This document shows positions 36,532 through 46,759 of a stretch of DNA of 64,000 nt, piece after piece (the first letter of the stretch is position 1; every line of letters starts with the position of its first letter). The stretch comes from Acinetobacter gandensis (lineage in GTDB: Bacteria > Pseudomonadota > Gammaproteobacteria > Pseudomonadales > Moraxellaceae). Both the position numbers and the translations under genes were made by a program. A model generated the notes under the pieces. The model was given only the letters and a program-made list of their open reading frames with translations. It did not search any database and had not been told where the DNA came from. Location: NCBI RefSeq assembly GCF_001678755.1, contig NZ_LZDS01000006.1:1-64000 (forward strand), in the 5' to 3' direction.

Positions 36532-39225
36532 GTGAGTACTCGTTTTATGACATCAGCTGAAATTCGCGAAGCTTTTTTAAGCTACTTTGAATCGCAAGGG
36601 CATACACGTGTCGCGTCGAGTTCTCTGGTACCTGCCAACGACCCAACATTATTGTTCACCAACGCGGGTATGAACCAGTTCAAAGACTGCTTCCTTGGTC
36701 TTGAAAAACGTGACTACGTTCGTGCTACATCTTCACAAAAATGTGTACGTGCAGGTGGTAAACACAACGATTTAGACAACGTTGGTTATACAGCGCGTCA
36801 CCATACATTCTTTGAAATGTTGGGTAACTTCTCATTTGGTGATTACTTTAAACGTGATGCAATCAAATTCGCATGGGACTTTTTAACTGGCGAACAATGG
36901 TTAGCACTTCCAAAAGATAAACTATATGCCACTGTTTACCATACCGATGATGAAGCTTTTGATATCTGGAACAAAGAAATTGGTCTAGATGCTTCTCGTA
37001 TCATCCGTATTGGTGATAACAAAGGCGAAAAATACGCATCAGATAACTTCTGGGCAATGGGCGATACAGGTCCATGTGGTCCATGTTCTGAAATCTTCTT
37101 TGACCATGGCGATCACATTTGGGGTGGCTTACCAGGCACGCCTGAAGAAGATGGCGACCGTTTCATTGAAATTTGGAACAACGTATTCATGCAGTTTAAC
37201 CGTACTGCTGATGGCGTATTACACCCGCTTCCTGCACCTTCTGTAGATACAGGTATGGGCTTAGAGCGTATTTCTGCGGTTTTACAACACGTAAACTCAA
37301 ACTACGAAATCGATCTATTCCAAAACTTACTCAAAGACGCTGCACAAATTATTGGTTTAGATACATCTGAACTTGAAGCGAAAGCACAAGCAGAAAATAA
37401 ACCTGTTGAATACCCTGCTTCTCTTAAAGTGGTTGCTGACCACGCGCGTTCATGCTGCTTCCTGATTGCAGATGGTGTTAACCCATCAAACGAAGGTCGT
37501 GGTTATGTACTTCGCCGCATTATTCGCCGTGCAGTGCGTCACGGTAATAAATTAGGTGCGACTGGTTCATTCTTCCACAAAATGCTTCAACCATTAATTA
37601 ATGTAATGGGCGCTGCATACCCTGAGCTTGAAGCACAAAAAGCGCGTATCGAAGCACAGCTTTTGAAAGAAGAAGAACAGTTTGCTAAAACACTTGAGCA
37701 AGGTTTGAAATTGCTTGAAGGTGAATTGGCTCAACTGAAAGGTTCAGTGATTCCAGGCGAAACCGTATTTAAACTCTATGACACTTATGGCTTCCCAACT
37801 GACTTAACTGCTGACATCGCACGTGAACGTGATTTAACGATTGATGAAGCTGGCTTTGAAGTTGAAATGGCTGCTCAACGTCAACGTGCACGTGATGCTG
37901 GTAAATTTGCAGTTGACTACAACAGCATTGTTAAGGTTGATGGCGAAACTCAATTTGATGGCTATGAAGCAACTCAAGGTCAAGGTCAAATTGTTGCGAT
38001 CTATAAAGATGGCGAACAAGTTGACGAAGTGTTTGAAGGCGACGAAGCGCTGATCGTACTGAACCAAACACCGTTCTATGCAGAAAGTGGTGGTCAAGTT
38101 GGCGATACAGGTATCTTCAAAAACGAAACTGGTATTTTTGAAGTACAAGACACCAAAAAATCTGGTGGTGCTTTTGTACACCAAGGCATCGTGACCATGG
38201 GCAACTTAAAGGCTGCTCAAGCGGTAGAAGCAATTGTTAAAGCTGATTTGCGTGACGCAACTGCCCGCAACCACTCTGCAACTCACCTTCTACATGCAGC
38301 GCTCCGCAAAGTACTGGGTACACATGTACAACAAAAGGGTTCATTGGTTGCAAGCGAACTATTACGTTTCGACTTTGCTAATGACCAACCTGTGTCATTT
38401 GAACAACTGCAAGAAATCGAACGTATTGTTAATGCTGAAGTGATTGCTAACACTGCTGTTTCTACTGAACTTTTAGACATCGATGCTGCCAAAGAAAAAG
38501 GCGCAATGATGTTGTTCGGTGAAAAGTATGGCGACGAAGTACGTGTATTGTCTATGGGTTCAATCTCTGAAGATAAAAACTTCTCCATTGAACTTTGTGG
38601 CGGTATTCATGTAAAACGCACCGGTGATATTGGTCTATTCAAAATCACGTCTGAAGGTGGTGTTGCTGCTGGCGTACGCCGTATAGAAGCTGTTACAGGC
38701 ACAAAAGCAGTTGAAGTAGCACAAAAAGCGGATCGTGATATTCACGCAATCAACGATTTGTTAAAAGCACAAAAAGATCAAACTTTAGAAAAAGTTGAAG
38801 TGCTTTCTCACACTGCATCTAGCTTGCAAAAACAAATTGAACAATTGAATCAAAAACTAGCGAGTTTCCAAGCTGCTGAGCTTTTAGGTCAAGTTCAAGA
38901 CATCGCAGGCCGCAAAACATTAATTACAACAGTAAACAATGTAGATGCGAAATCACTGCGTAACTTACATGACGGTGTTAAATCTAAGTTAGACAATGCC
39001 GTTATCGTGATTGCTGCTGTAGATGCCGACAAAGTCAGCTTGATTGCTTCAGTGGCGAAAGAATACACAGCAACTGTAAAAGCGGGTGACATCATCAAGC
39101 ACCTTGGTCAAGAACTTGGTGGTAAAGGTGGTGGTAAACCTGACATGGCTCAAGGTGGTGCGCCATATAGCGACAAACTTGAAGCTGTAATGACTGACCT
39201 TGTTGCATGGTTAGCTGCAAAATAA
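36532..39225 (+). CDS. alaS: Alanyl-tRNA synthetase
   Basis: AlaRS charges tRNA-Ala. The protein has the class II catalytic core at the N-terminus ([51 protein letters not shown]), the tRNA-recognition and editing domains with [11 protein letters not shown] and the zinc-site CGGIH, then a helical C-terminal oligomerisation domain ending in [17 protein letters not shown] at 36532 is chosen because AGGAGA (36518-36523) is eight bases upstream; an ATG at 36547 would give 892 residues and is possible. A structured intergenic region follows. Confidence 0.96.
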   Translation: MSTRFMTSAEIREAFLSYFESQGHTRVASSSLVPANDPTLLFTNAGMNQFKDCFLGLEKRDYVRATSSQKCVRAGGKHNDLDNVGYTARHHTFFEMLGNFSFGDYFKRDAIKFAWDFLTGEQWLALPKDKLYATVYHTDDEAFDIWNKEIGLDASRIIRIGDNKGEKYASDNFWAMGDTGPCGPCSEIFFDHGDHIWGGLPGTPEEDGDRFIEIWNNVFMQFNRTADGVLHPLPAPSVDTGMGLERISAVLQHVNSNYEIDLFQNLLKDAAQIIGLDTSELEAKAQAENKPVEYPASLKVVADHARSCCFLIADGVNPSNEGRGYVLRRIIRRAVRHGNKLGATGSFFHKMLQPLINVMGAAYPELEAQKARIEAQLLKEEEQFAKTLEQGLKLLEGELAQLKGSVIPGETVFKLYDTYGFPTDLTADIARERDLTIDEAGFEVEMAAQRQRARDAGKFAVDYNSIVKVDGETQFDGYEATQGQGQIVAIYKDGEQVDEVFEGDEALIVLNQTPFYAESGGQVGDTGIFKNETGIFEVQDTKKSGGAFVHQGIVTMGNLKAAQAVEAIVKADLRDATARNHSATHLLHAALRKVLGTHVQQKGSLVASELLRFDFANDQPVSFEQLQEIERIVNAEVIANTAVSTELLDIDAAKEKGAMMLFGEKYGDEVRVLSMGSISEDKNFSIELCGGIHVKRTGDIGLFKITSEGGVAAGVRRIEAVTGTKAVEVAQKADRDIHAINDLLKAQKDQTLEKVEVLSHTASSLQKQIEQLNQKLASFQAAELLGQVQDIAGRKTLITTVNNVDAKSLRNLHDGVKSKLDNAVIVIAAVDADKVSLIASVAKEYTATVKAGDIIKHLGQELGGKGGGKPDMAQGGAPYSDKLEAVMTDLVAWLAAK

Positions 39226-39575
39226 GACCAAAAGTCCTATCGCCTAAGGTGACTCTCCTTACCTTAGGCCAATCAACCGGTTTAAGTAGTGTGTTTTTTA
39301 ATGCTGGATCCTACTTAAACCACGTTGATGCGTATACACGCAAACTCAATCATTCATGTTGAAAGCAACATTCAACCTCTGGTTATATGATGAAGATGGA
39401 GTCTAAAAGGCTGTGTTCACTTGAACCACCTGCGGACACAAAGTATCTATTGAACAAAACCTACCTCGGCATTGTTCAGGAGCTACGTGGTATATTAAAA
39501 CCGCACTCAATTGTGGTCTTAAAATATGTGTAAGTGCTTTAAGTCTTTAGACTTATTTACTTGGTAAGGATAGTT
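39226..39575 (+). ncRNA. Structured 350-base region: probable lysC leader RNA or small RNA
   Basis: No coding frame fits. Successive inverted repeats are present: GCCTAAGGT/ACCTTAGGC (39242-39269, 9 perfect pairs), GGTTTAAGTAG/CTACTTAAACC (39279-39321, 11 perfect pairs around a 21-base loop), TGCGT/ACGCA (39329-39342), GTTGAA/TTCAAC (39358-39376), TGAACAA/TTGTTCA (39451-39478), ACCGCA/TGTGGT (39500-39517) and TAAGTC/GACTTA (39540-39555). None has a strong T run except weakly. The lysine riboswitch core is not seen. The density of stems suggests a folded leader or sRNA; the function is unknown. Confidence 0.45.
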
Positions 39576-40856
39576 ATGGCATTAATCGTTCAAAAATATG
39601 GCGGTACCTCAATGGGTACTCCAGAGCGCATTTTAAATGTTGCTCGTCGTGTAAAGCGTTGGCATGATCACGGTCACAAAGTTGTGGTTGTTGTATCTGC
39701 AATGAGTGGCGAAACCAATCGTCTACTTGCTTTAGCGAAAGCCATTACCGAAACCCCTGATCCACGCGAATTAGACCAAATGGTGTCTACAGGTGAACAG
39801 GTAACGATTTCTATGTTAGCAATGGCACTTAACTCAATTGGTGTTGAAGCTAAATCTCTTACAGGCCGTCAAGTTGGTATTAAAACCGACAGCGCGTTCA
39901 ATAAAGCACGTATTGAATCTATTGACACAGATGTCCTCACCTCAAACCTAGATGCCGGTCGTGTACTTGTTGTTGCTGGTTTCCAAGGTTTTGATGCTGA
40001 TGGCAATACAACCACTTTAGGTCGTGGCGGCTCAGATACTTCTGGTGTGGCACTTGCTGCAGCACTCAAAGCAGATGAATGCCAAATCTACACAGACGTT
40101 GATGGTGTTTACACCACTGACCCACGTGTCGCTCCAAAAGCGAAAAAAGTTGATCGTATTTCTTTTGAAGAAATGCTGGAAATGGCATCACTTGGTTCAA
40201 AAGTCCTTCAAATTCGCTCTGTAGAATTTGCAGGTAAATACCAAGTGCCTTTACGCGTATTATCAAGTTTTGATAATGACGATGATGGCGCATTCGACGA
40301 AGACTTTAAACAAAACGTCGGTACACTAATCACCACAGAAGCGGAAGATAACATGGAACAACCAATCATCTCAGGCATCGCATTCAACCGTGATGAAGCT
40401 AAATTAACAATTCTTGGTGTTCCAGACGAACCAGGTATTGCAGCAAACATTTTGTGCCCAATTGGCGATGCAAACATCGAAATCGACATGATCATCCAAA
40501 ATGTTGAAGAAGATGGTACAACTGATTTTACGTTCACTGTTAACCGTAGCGAACTTGCAAAAGCTAAATCAATTCTTGAAGCAACTGCTCAAGAAATTGG
40601 CGCACGTGAAGTTGCTACACGTTCAGACATCGTTAAAGTATCAATCGTTGGTGTTGGTATGCGTTCGCATGCTGGTGTCGCAAGCAAAATGTTTACAGCA
40701 CTTGCAAAAGAAGGTATCAACATTTTGATGATCTCTACATCTGAAATCAAAATTTCAGTGATCATTGAAGAAAACTACTTAGAACTTGCTGTACGTGCAC
40801 TGCACACAGCATTCGGTCTTGACCGCGAAACTGGTGAATCAAGCGTTCGTGCTTAA
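39576..40856 (+). CDS. lysC: Aspartate kinase
   Basis: Aspartokinase makes aspartyl phosphate for lysine, threonine and methionine synthesis. The 426-residue enzyme starts MALIVQKYGGTSMGTPERIL and has the kinase domain with GRGGSDTSGVALAAAL and EMLEMASLGSKVLQIRS, then two ACT domains (about 270-330 and 350-420) that normally bind lysine and/or threonine. ATG 39576 follows AAGGA at five bases; a TTG at 39561 is unlikely. It lies after alaS and a structured leader, and before csrA, from which it is separated by a strong hairpin. Confidence 0.96.
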   Translation: MALIVQKYGGTSMGTPERILNVARRVKRWHDHGHKVVVVVSAMSGETNRLLALAKAITETPDPRELDQMVSTGEQVTISMLAMALNSIGVEAKSLTGRQVGIKTDSAFNKARIESIDTDVLTSNLDAGRVLVVAGFQGFDADGNTTTLGRGGSDTSGVALAAALKADECQIYTDVDGVYTTDPRVAPKAKKVDRISFEEMLEMASLGSKVLQIRSVEFAGKYQVPLRVLSSFDNDDDGAFDEDFKQNVGTLITTEAEDNMEQPIISGIAFNRDEAKLTILGVPDEPGIAANILCPIGDANIEIDMIIQNVEEDGTTDFTFTVNRSELAKAKSILEATAQEIGAREVATRSDIVKVSIVGVGMRSHAGVASKMFTALAKEGINILMISTSEIKISVIIEENYLELAVRALHTAFGLDRETGESSVRA

Positions 40857-40919
40857 TTAACCATGCAAGGTGTCAATTTTTGTCATTGTTAGACAGATTT
40901 TGAAAAACATCGTAAAAAT

Positions 40920-40955
40920 ACAGAGCCACTATAGTTTTTTTTATAGTGGCTCTGT
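40920..40955 (+). terminator. Terminator-like hairpin between lysC and csrA
   Basis: Perfect 14-base stem ACAGAGCCACTATA / TATAGTGGCTCTGT with a T-rich loop. The T run after the stem is short, so termination may be partial. Confidence 0.8.
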
Positions 40956-41110
40956 TATATTAACCCTGAGGATTTTGAAAAAATTTAATTAGAATTGTAT
41001 CTGTCACAATGAATGTTTCAGATGTTCTGTTAAAATTTTTTTGCTTTTACAGGTTATGAATTTTACATAATTGATCAATTGCAGGTTTTGCATTTTGCAA
41101 GGAGATAAAC

Positions 41111-41365
41111 ATGCTGATTCTGACTCGTCGTGTCGGAGAAACATTAATGATTGGGGACCAAGTCAGCGTGACTGTACTTGGGGTTAAAGGTAATCAGGTT
41201 CGTATTGGTGTGAATGCACCAAAAGAAGTATCTGTACACCGCGAAGAAATCTACCAACGCATTCAACATGAACGTGCGATGCACGAACATCTCCAAAATA
41301 TTGATCAAGAATATCAACCTTCTTTCGAAGAAGGTGATTTTCCACAGAACAATTATAATCGTTAA
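41111..41365 (+). CDS. csrA: RNA-binding carbon storage regulator CsrA
   Basis: CsrA binds GGA motifs in mRNA leaders and controls translation and stability. The canonical core [20 protein letters not shown] ... [10 protein letters not shown] is present. The protein has 84 residues, about 23 more than the E. coli form (61): the extra tail ([20 protein letters not shown]) is acidic and probably flexible. AAGGAG before the ATG is strong. It is a separate unit from lysC unless the upstream hairpin leaks. Confidence 0.97.
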   Translation: MLILTRRVGETLMIGDQVSVTVLGVKGNQVRIGVNAPKEVSVHREEIYQRIQHERAMHEHLQNIDQEYQPSFEEGDFPQNNYNR

Positions 41366-41386
41366 GATTAAATGCGTTTCAAAAAT

Positions 41387-41408
41387 AAAGCGGCTTATTA
41401 GCCGCTTT
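41387..41408. terminator. Bidirectional terminator between csrA and rnhB
   Basis: AAAGCGGC-TTATTA-GCCGCTTT between convergent genes, with short A/T runs. Confidence 0.75.
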
Positions 41409-41454
41409 AAATTTATCTAAAATATTCTTCTCAAATCTCACAATGAGATAAAGC

Positions 41455-42027
41455 TTAAGCTTTCGCCTCTAGAACTTTACGTACCGGACCAAAGCTACGA
41501 CGGTGCTCATCAATAACACCAAACTCAGCTATCGCTTCAAAATGCGCTTTAGTCGGATAGCCTTTATGCTTTGCAAAACCATACTGCGGATATTTTGCAT
41601 CAAGTTCTACCATTTCATGGTCTCGAGTAACTTTTGCTAAAATACTGGCAGCCGAAATTTCAGCATGTATTGCATCACCACCAACCACGGCATCACAGCT
41701 CATGCTAAGCCCTTGTGGGACTTTATTGCCATCAACCAGCACGTGATCAGGTTGAATTGCCAATTGCTCAACAGCACGACGCATTGCTAAGAGAGAAGCT
41801 TGCAAAATATTGATCTCGTCAATTTCAGCAGCCGAACTTTCAGCAATCGCCCAAGCCAATGCTTTTTCTTTAATTTCGACAAACAGTTTTTCCCGTTTTT
41901 TTTCGGTGAGCTTTTTAGAGTCATTTAATCCCTCAATTGGATTATTTGGATCTAAAATAACAGCTGCCGCCACAACTGAACCCACCAATGGGCCACGCCC
42001 TGCCTCATCTGCACCAGCTACTTTCAT
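41455..42027 (-). CDS. rnhB: Ribonuclease HII
   Basis: RNase HII removes ribonucleotides from DNA. The protein begins [20 protein letters not shown], with the catalytic D-E pair at residues 6-7, then [21 protein letters not shown] and the [16 protein letters not shown] segment with further metal ligands. Start taken at ATG 42027 (190 residues, GAGAAAAG upstream); a GTG at 42039 would add four residues without a ribosome binding site. Single gene on the minus strand. Confidence 0.95.
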   Translation of the reverse strand: MKVAGADEAGRGPLVGSVVAAAVILDPNNPIEGLNDSKKLTEKKREKLFVEIKEKALAWAIAESSAAEIDEINILQASLLAMRRAVEQLAIQPDHVLVDGNKVPQGLSMSCDAVVGGDAIHAEISAASILAKVTRDHEMVELDAKYPQYGFAKHKGYPTKAHFEAIAEFGVIDEHRRSFGPVRKVLEAKA

Positions 42028-42044
42028 TTCTTTTCTCACACAAT

Positions 42045-42094
42045 AAAAAACGACCCTCTTGCGCCAAAACCAGCTCAGCGTAGAGGATCGTTTT
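42045..42094 (-). terminator. Terminator of the CXC lipoprotein gene
   Basis: On the minus strand AAAACGA-T-CCTCT / AGAGG-G-TCGTTTT with a long loop and T6, between the lipoprotein gene at 42105 and rnhB. Confidence 0.75.
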
Positions 42095-42104
42095 ATTTCA
42101 ATAC

Positions 42105-42491
42105 TTAGTTTTTGAGTGTTTCAACTACGCATGCATTTAATGTATTCGTAACAATTTTAGCTGCAAGATTTGCTTGTGATGTTTTATCCATTGCCGCAAC
42201 AACTAAATCTGTTGCAGTAACACTGGTCGTCGCTTTTTCACCGACACATGAACATACTTCAGTTTGAAGTTCAGACTTTTGAGTCTCAGTTAAAACTTTA
42301 GAAGCAGTTTTCCAATATGTATTATTATTTAATTCAGTTACGCATTTCGCTTGCACGCCTACTTTAACTGCCATCATTGCAAGACTATTGGTCGTTGTTG
42401 CAGCCGAAGTACCTGTACCAGTGGTACCTGTTGCAGCACATGCAGAAAGAACTAAGGTAAGTGGCGCTAGAACTGCAGCTAATTTTTTCAC
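42105..42491 (-). CDS. CXC-motif lipoprotein (copy A)
   Basis: The 128-residue lipoprotein starts at GTG 42491 (AAAGGA seven bases upstream) with [18 protein letters not shown]: lipobox LSAC, Cys18, then a Thr/Gly/Ala-rich linker. The folded part carries C-x3-LN, W-K-x-AS, then [17 protein letters not shown] and a final NAC. The gene at 43330-43698 shares this pattern, so both belong to one small exported family with four conserved cysteines. No known function; they flank a cytochrome b561 gene. Confidence 0.78.
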   Translation of the reverse strand: MKKLAAVLAPLTLVLSACAATGTTGTGTSAATTTNSLAMMAVKVGVQAKCVTELNNNTYWKTASKVLTETQKSELQTEVCSCVGEKATTSVTATDLVVAAMDKTSQANLAAKIVTNTLNACVVETLKN

Positions 42492-42703
42492 GGATGAATC
42501 CTTTGTTATGTTAATCAGTGGGCGTATTGTGCACCAACTCGCCCTATAAACGGTAAGTCTATTTAAAAATAATGCTGTAATTGTGTAGTTTAACAGCAAA
42601 ATCAGTGTTGCAAATTCTCAACACTGTGTCTCAATTACATGTATGTTTTCAAGCACTAGAATACTTTAATATCTTTCATCGTATAAATTTTTTACTTTTC
42701 AAA

Positions 42704-43258
42704 ATGAACAATAATTCGCAATATTACACGCGTACTGCTCAAATTCTACATTGGTTAATGGCTATTATTTTTATTGGTGCATGGATCATTGGCTTTTATA
42801 GTGGAAACTTTTTAAGTTATGACGTCGATGGTAGTTTTAAAGGTCAAGTCATTACCTTACATAAAAATATTGCAACGACCATCATTTTCCTTGTAGTCAT
42901 TCGTATTTTTTGGCGATACACCCATCCTGCCCCTGAACTCCCAAATACAATGTCTAAAAATATGAAGACATTAGCTCACTTTGGCCATTTAGCACTGTAT
43001 TTTATGTTACTAGCACTTCCAATTACTGGTTGTTTATTTAGTTGGAGCGCTGGACACCCTGCGCCTGTGCTGTATTTATTTGAAATTCCACGTTTAGTAC
43101 AAGACAATCCCGAATTACTTGCGATTGTTAAACCTTTACATATTTGGATTTCTTGGGCTGCTGGAGTACTGTTAGTTGGCCATATTCTTGCAGCATTAAA
43201 ACATCACTTTATTGATAAAGACCACGTACTCAAAAGCATGACGCAACAACCGAAATAG
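42704..43258 (+). CDS. Cytochrome b561-type membrane protein
   Basis: This 184-residue protein is a CybB-like two-haem b561: four membrane helices with haem-ligand histidines in TAQILHWLMA, ITLHKNIATTI, HFGHLALYFML and LHIWISWAAGVLLVGHILAALKHHF. Such proteins move electrons between quinol and periplasmic or outer partners; some act as superoxide:quinone oxidoreductases. Start at ATG 42704 gives the family N-terminus. It lies between two related Cys-rich exported proteins, on the opposite strand. Confidence 0.88.
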   Translation: MNNNSQYYTRTAQILHWLMAIIFIGAWIIGFYSGNFLSYDVDGSFKGQVITLHKNIATTIIFLVVIRIFWRYTHPAPELPNTMSKNMKTLAHFGHLALYFMLLALPITGCLFSWSAGHPAPVLYLFEIPRLVQDNPELLAIVKPLHIWISWAAGVLLVGHILAALKHHFIDKDHVLKSMTQQPK

Positions 43259-43289
43259 AGTATTCGAACTTTATTTTTTTCCAAAATTT

Positions 43290-43316
43290 AAAAAGCCACT
43301 TTATCGTGGCTTTTTA
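43290..43316. terminator. Bidirectional terminator after cytochrome b561
   Basis: AAAAAGCCAC / GTGGCTTTTT stem with loop TTTATC, between convergent genes. Confidence 0.88.
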
Positions 43317-43329
43317 AATCCTAATAGTC

Positions 43330-43698
43330 TTAATTTAGTGCCTGCTGCGCACAACCACGTAGACTATTTAAAACCGCTTTTGAAATTAATTTATTTTTTT
43401 CAGATTCACTTACCGCGGCTGTCATCAAATCTTTAGCTGTCATTTCATCCATTGCATGTTCACTCACACACTGGCAAATGGCTGTTTGATTGTCTTTCTT
43501 TTGCGCCGCACTCATAAACATAGATGCTCCTTTCCACACTTTAGATGCATTCAGTTCTTGCCCACACTGATATTCGATAACAGGTTTCAACATTTTTTGA
43601 CTGAGACTTTGCGACTTTTCCGCCATTGCAGCAGAGCTCAATCCCACTGTTAAAACAGCAACGATTAAGTTGAAAGAAAAAATTGACGATGATTTCAT
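43330..43698 (-). CDS. CXC-motif exported protein (copy B)
   Basis: 122 residues from ATG 43698, with a signal peptidase I signal ending AMA (residue 26). The mature domain repeats the pattern of the lipoprotein at 42105: QCGQELN, WKGASMF, AICQCVSEH, TAKDLMTAA and RGCAQQ. Here it is a soluble periplasmic protein rather than a lipoprotein. Four cysteines in matching places suggest two disulfides or a metal site; the function is unknown. Confidence 0.78.
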   Translation of the reverse strand: MKSSSIFSFNLIVAVLTVGLSSAAMAEKSQSLSQKMLKPVIEYQCGQELNASKVWKGASMFMSAAQKKDNQTAICQCVSEHAMDEMTAKDLMTAAVSESEKNKLISKAVLNSLRGCAQQALN

Positions 43699-43764
43699 GA
43701 CAGATAACTTAGACAAATAAAAAAGGCAGTGAGGATTCACTACCTAAGTAGTATACGCCGATGT

Positions 43765-44769
<1,005 letters not shown>

Positions 44770-44799
44770 CTAACCTCGTAAAATTCATGTTCAGAAAAT

Positions 44800-44828
44800 A
44801 AAAAAGGGTGTAAACAACGTTTACACCC
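44800..44828 (-). terminator. Terminator between purine permease and add
   Basis: GGGTGTAAAC-AAC-GTTTACACCC with a T run on the minus strand. It may reduce readthrough from the permease gene into add. Confidence 0.88.
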
Positions 44829-44846
44829 TCCTGTGTTTAGGGTGTA

Positions 44847-46169
44847 TTAACCACCAAACAACGCAAATTTAAGTGCCCAAAGTACAGCAATAATCCATAC
44901 CATATACGGTACAGTTGCTGCTTTACCTGTGAACAATTTCACTAATGCGTAGCTAATAAAGCCCATCGCAATACCGTCTGCAATTGAGTATGTAAACGGC
45001 ATGAAAATAATCGTTAAAAATGCTGGAACGGCTTCAGTAATATCATCCCATTCAATGTGAACGATACCTTGAATCATCAACACACCAACGAACAGTAGTG
45101 CTGGCGCAGTCGCAAAACCAGGTACAGATTGTGCAAGCGGTGCCAAGAATAAACACAGCAAAAACAACACTGCAACAACAACAGCAGTTAAGCCAGTACG
45201 ACCACCCGCAGCAACACCTGCAGAAGATTCAATATAAGGTGTTGTTGAAGATGTACCTAATGCAGCACCTGCAACAATCGCTGATGAGTCAGCAAATAAC
45301 GCTTTTTTCAGACGTGGTAATTTTCCATCTTTTAACAAGCCTGCACGGTGAGAAACACCCACCAATGTACCTGTAGAGTCAAACAAATCGACTAAGAAGA
45401 AGACAAAAATTACACCAATCAAGCTTGCTTCAAACAAACCAGAGAAGTCCATTTGCATAAATGTCGGTGCAATTGATGGAATATGACCAACAACGCCTTG
45501 GAATTCATTAAAGCCAAACATGGTTGCAATAGCAGTAATTGCAAGGATACTGATGATGATCGCACCACGCACCTTGAACTGATGCATAATGACAATCAAT
45601 AGGAAGCCAAGCAAAGCCAACAGTACAGATGGTTGACCCAAATCACCCAAGCCAACTAGAGTTGCTTCATTCTTCACAATAATGCCAGCATTTTTTAATG
45701 CAACTAAAGCAAGGAACAAACCAATACCACCGCCAATCGCAAGTTTAAGTGACATTGGGATTGAATTGACAATCGCCTCACGAATCTTAAACATACTGAT
45801 TGCGATAAAGATTAAACCTGATACAAATACTGCTGCTAATGCAGTTTGCCAAGGTACACCCATTCCTAAACATACAGAATAAGTAAAGTACGCGTTTAAT
45901 CCCATACCGGGCGCAAGTGCAATTGGATAGTTAGCTACAAGCCCCATAACCAAACAGCCGATAGCTGCGGCTAAACAGGTTGCAACGAAGACAGCCCCAT
46001 GATCCATCCCTGTAGCGGACAAAATCATTGGATTGACAATAATGATGTAACACATCGTAAGGAATGTAGTTACACCTGCAATCACTTCTGTTTTAAACGT
46101 CGTTTTGTTTTCACTCAGTTTAAACAGGCGTTCAAGCATATTTTCGGAAGATGGATTAGGAGTCGTCAT
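44847..46169 (-). CDS. NCS2-family (AzgA type) purine permease
   Basis: The 440-residue transporter has the AzgA/PbuG pattern: TEVIAGVTTFLTMCYIIIVN, APGMGLNAYFTYSVCLGMG (about residues 87-105), DLFDSTGTLVGVSHRAGL and ALGTSSTTPYIESSAGVAAG. It is an inner-membrane proton symporter for adenine, guanine or hypoxanthine; exact preference is not readable. A long imperfect hairpin lies in the leader about 40 bases before the start. It sits upstream of add. Confidence 0.92.
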   Translation of the reverse strand: MTTPNPSSENMLERLFKLSENKTTFKTEVIAGVTTFLTMCYIIIVNPMILSATGMDHGAVFVATCLAAAIGCLVMGLVANYPIALAPGMGLNAYFTYSVCLGMGVPWQTALAAVFVSGLIFIAISMFKIREAIVNSIPMSLKLAIGGGIGLFLALVALKNAGIIVKNEATLVGLGDLGQPSVLLALLGFLLIVIMHQFKVRGAIIISILAITAIATMFGFNEFQGVVGHIPSIAPTFMQMDFSGLFEASLIGVIFVFFLVDLFDSTGTLVGVSHRAGLLKDGKLPRLKKALFADSSAIVAGAALGTSSTTPYIESSAGVAAGGRTGLTAVVVAVLFLLCLFLAPLAQSVPGFATAPALLFVGVLMIQGIVHIEWDDITEAVPAFLTIIFMPFTYSIADGIAMGFISYALVKLFTGKAATVPYMVWIIAVLWALKFALFGG

Positions 46170-46211
46170 GACCTAGCCCCTATTAAGTAAACTTTATGCC
46201 TTTGGCATTCC

Positions 46212-46250
46212 ACAAAATTAATCATGATGTTTTCCCATCATTAATTTTGT
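46212..46250 (-). promoter_or_regulatory. Leader hairpin upstream of purine permease
   Basis: Perfect 11-base arms ACAAAATTAAT and ATTAATTTTGT, with inner GATG/CATC arms, 43 bases before the start codon. It could be an operator or an RNA hairpin; it does not resemble a PurR box or the purine riboswitch core. Confidence 0.5.
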
Positions 46251-46340
46251 AGAAATTCTAGCAATGTACATGCCAGCAAGGCTGATTTAGGGTTTAAAAC
46301 AATCCTTTTTTCAGCATATTACACACTGAAAAATGCAAAC

Positions 46341-46366
46341 AAAAAAGCTGCATAACCATATGCAGC
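46341..46366 (-). terminator. Probable terminator of the 67-residue protein gene
   Basis: On the minus strand GCTGCATA-TGGT-TATGCAGC followed by T6, about 190 bases after the stop of the gene at 46556. The long distance leaves the link uncertain. Confidence 0.7.
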
Positions 46367-46555
46367 CTTATTTTAACTCCATTTAATCAGACTTAAATTC
46401 AATAAAATCTGACCAAATGTATGAGCAGCAAAATTATAACACATTGATTTTTTAATGTTTCCACAATTTCATCGCAATATTAATCTAGTAAATTTAAATC
46501 ACTGTTTTAATTATATGTTTATGTATTATTATATATAAAAATAATGTATCTTGAC

Positions 46556-46759
46556 CTATAAGCTATTATTTATGTCTTGTTTAGACATTGTTTCAGAATA
46601 AGCAAATTTTGCTTGTTCAGTACGATTAAAAGTCTGATCATCATATTCATTGAATACTTGATCAGCTTCCTGTTGCTTTTTTAATTCAGCATTTTTATAA
46701 ACAGAAAACCCTAGATAGCAAACACTCAACATTAAGATTGGTATAATTAGTTTTTTCAT
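46556..46759 (-). CDS. Small anchored or exported protein, unknown
   Basis: The 67-residue product has one hydrophobic N-terminal segment (MKKLIIPILMLSVCYLGFSV) and a charged tail (VFNEYDDQTFNRTEQAKFAY) without known motifs. It is either a membrane-anchored peptide or an exported one. Its promoter carries a perfect CRP-type site and an extended -10 box, which strongly supports that it is expressed under a global regulator. Confidence 0.7.
   Translation of the reverse strand: MKKLIIPILMLSVCYLGFSVYKNAELKKQQEADQVFNEYDDQTFNRTEQAKFAYSETMSKQDINNSL

Larger units (their letters stand above)
46170..46555. other. Region between the 67-residue gene and the purine permease
   Basis: About 390 bases with two hairpins (46212-46250, 46341-46366) and no supported gene. 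It contains the promoter of the permease gene. Confidence 0.5.

Noticed and set aside
39226..39575. Five GGA motifs in the lysC leader suggesting a CsrA-sequestering RNA next to csrA
   Set aside because: About five GGA triplets are expected by chance in 350 bases, and most are not in hairpin loops in the clear stems. Proximity to csrA alone is not evidence.
39226..39575. Lysine riboswitch upstream of lysC
   Set aside because: The characteristic conserved core segments of the L-box were not seen by eye, and the visible stems do not form its five-helix junction order. A covariance scan would be decisive.
45098..45376. Gln-rich plus-strand frame inside the purine permease gene
   Set aside because: Antisense to a well-supported transporter gene; composition follows the codon use of the real gene.
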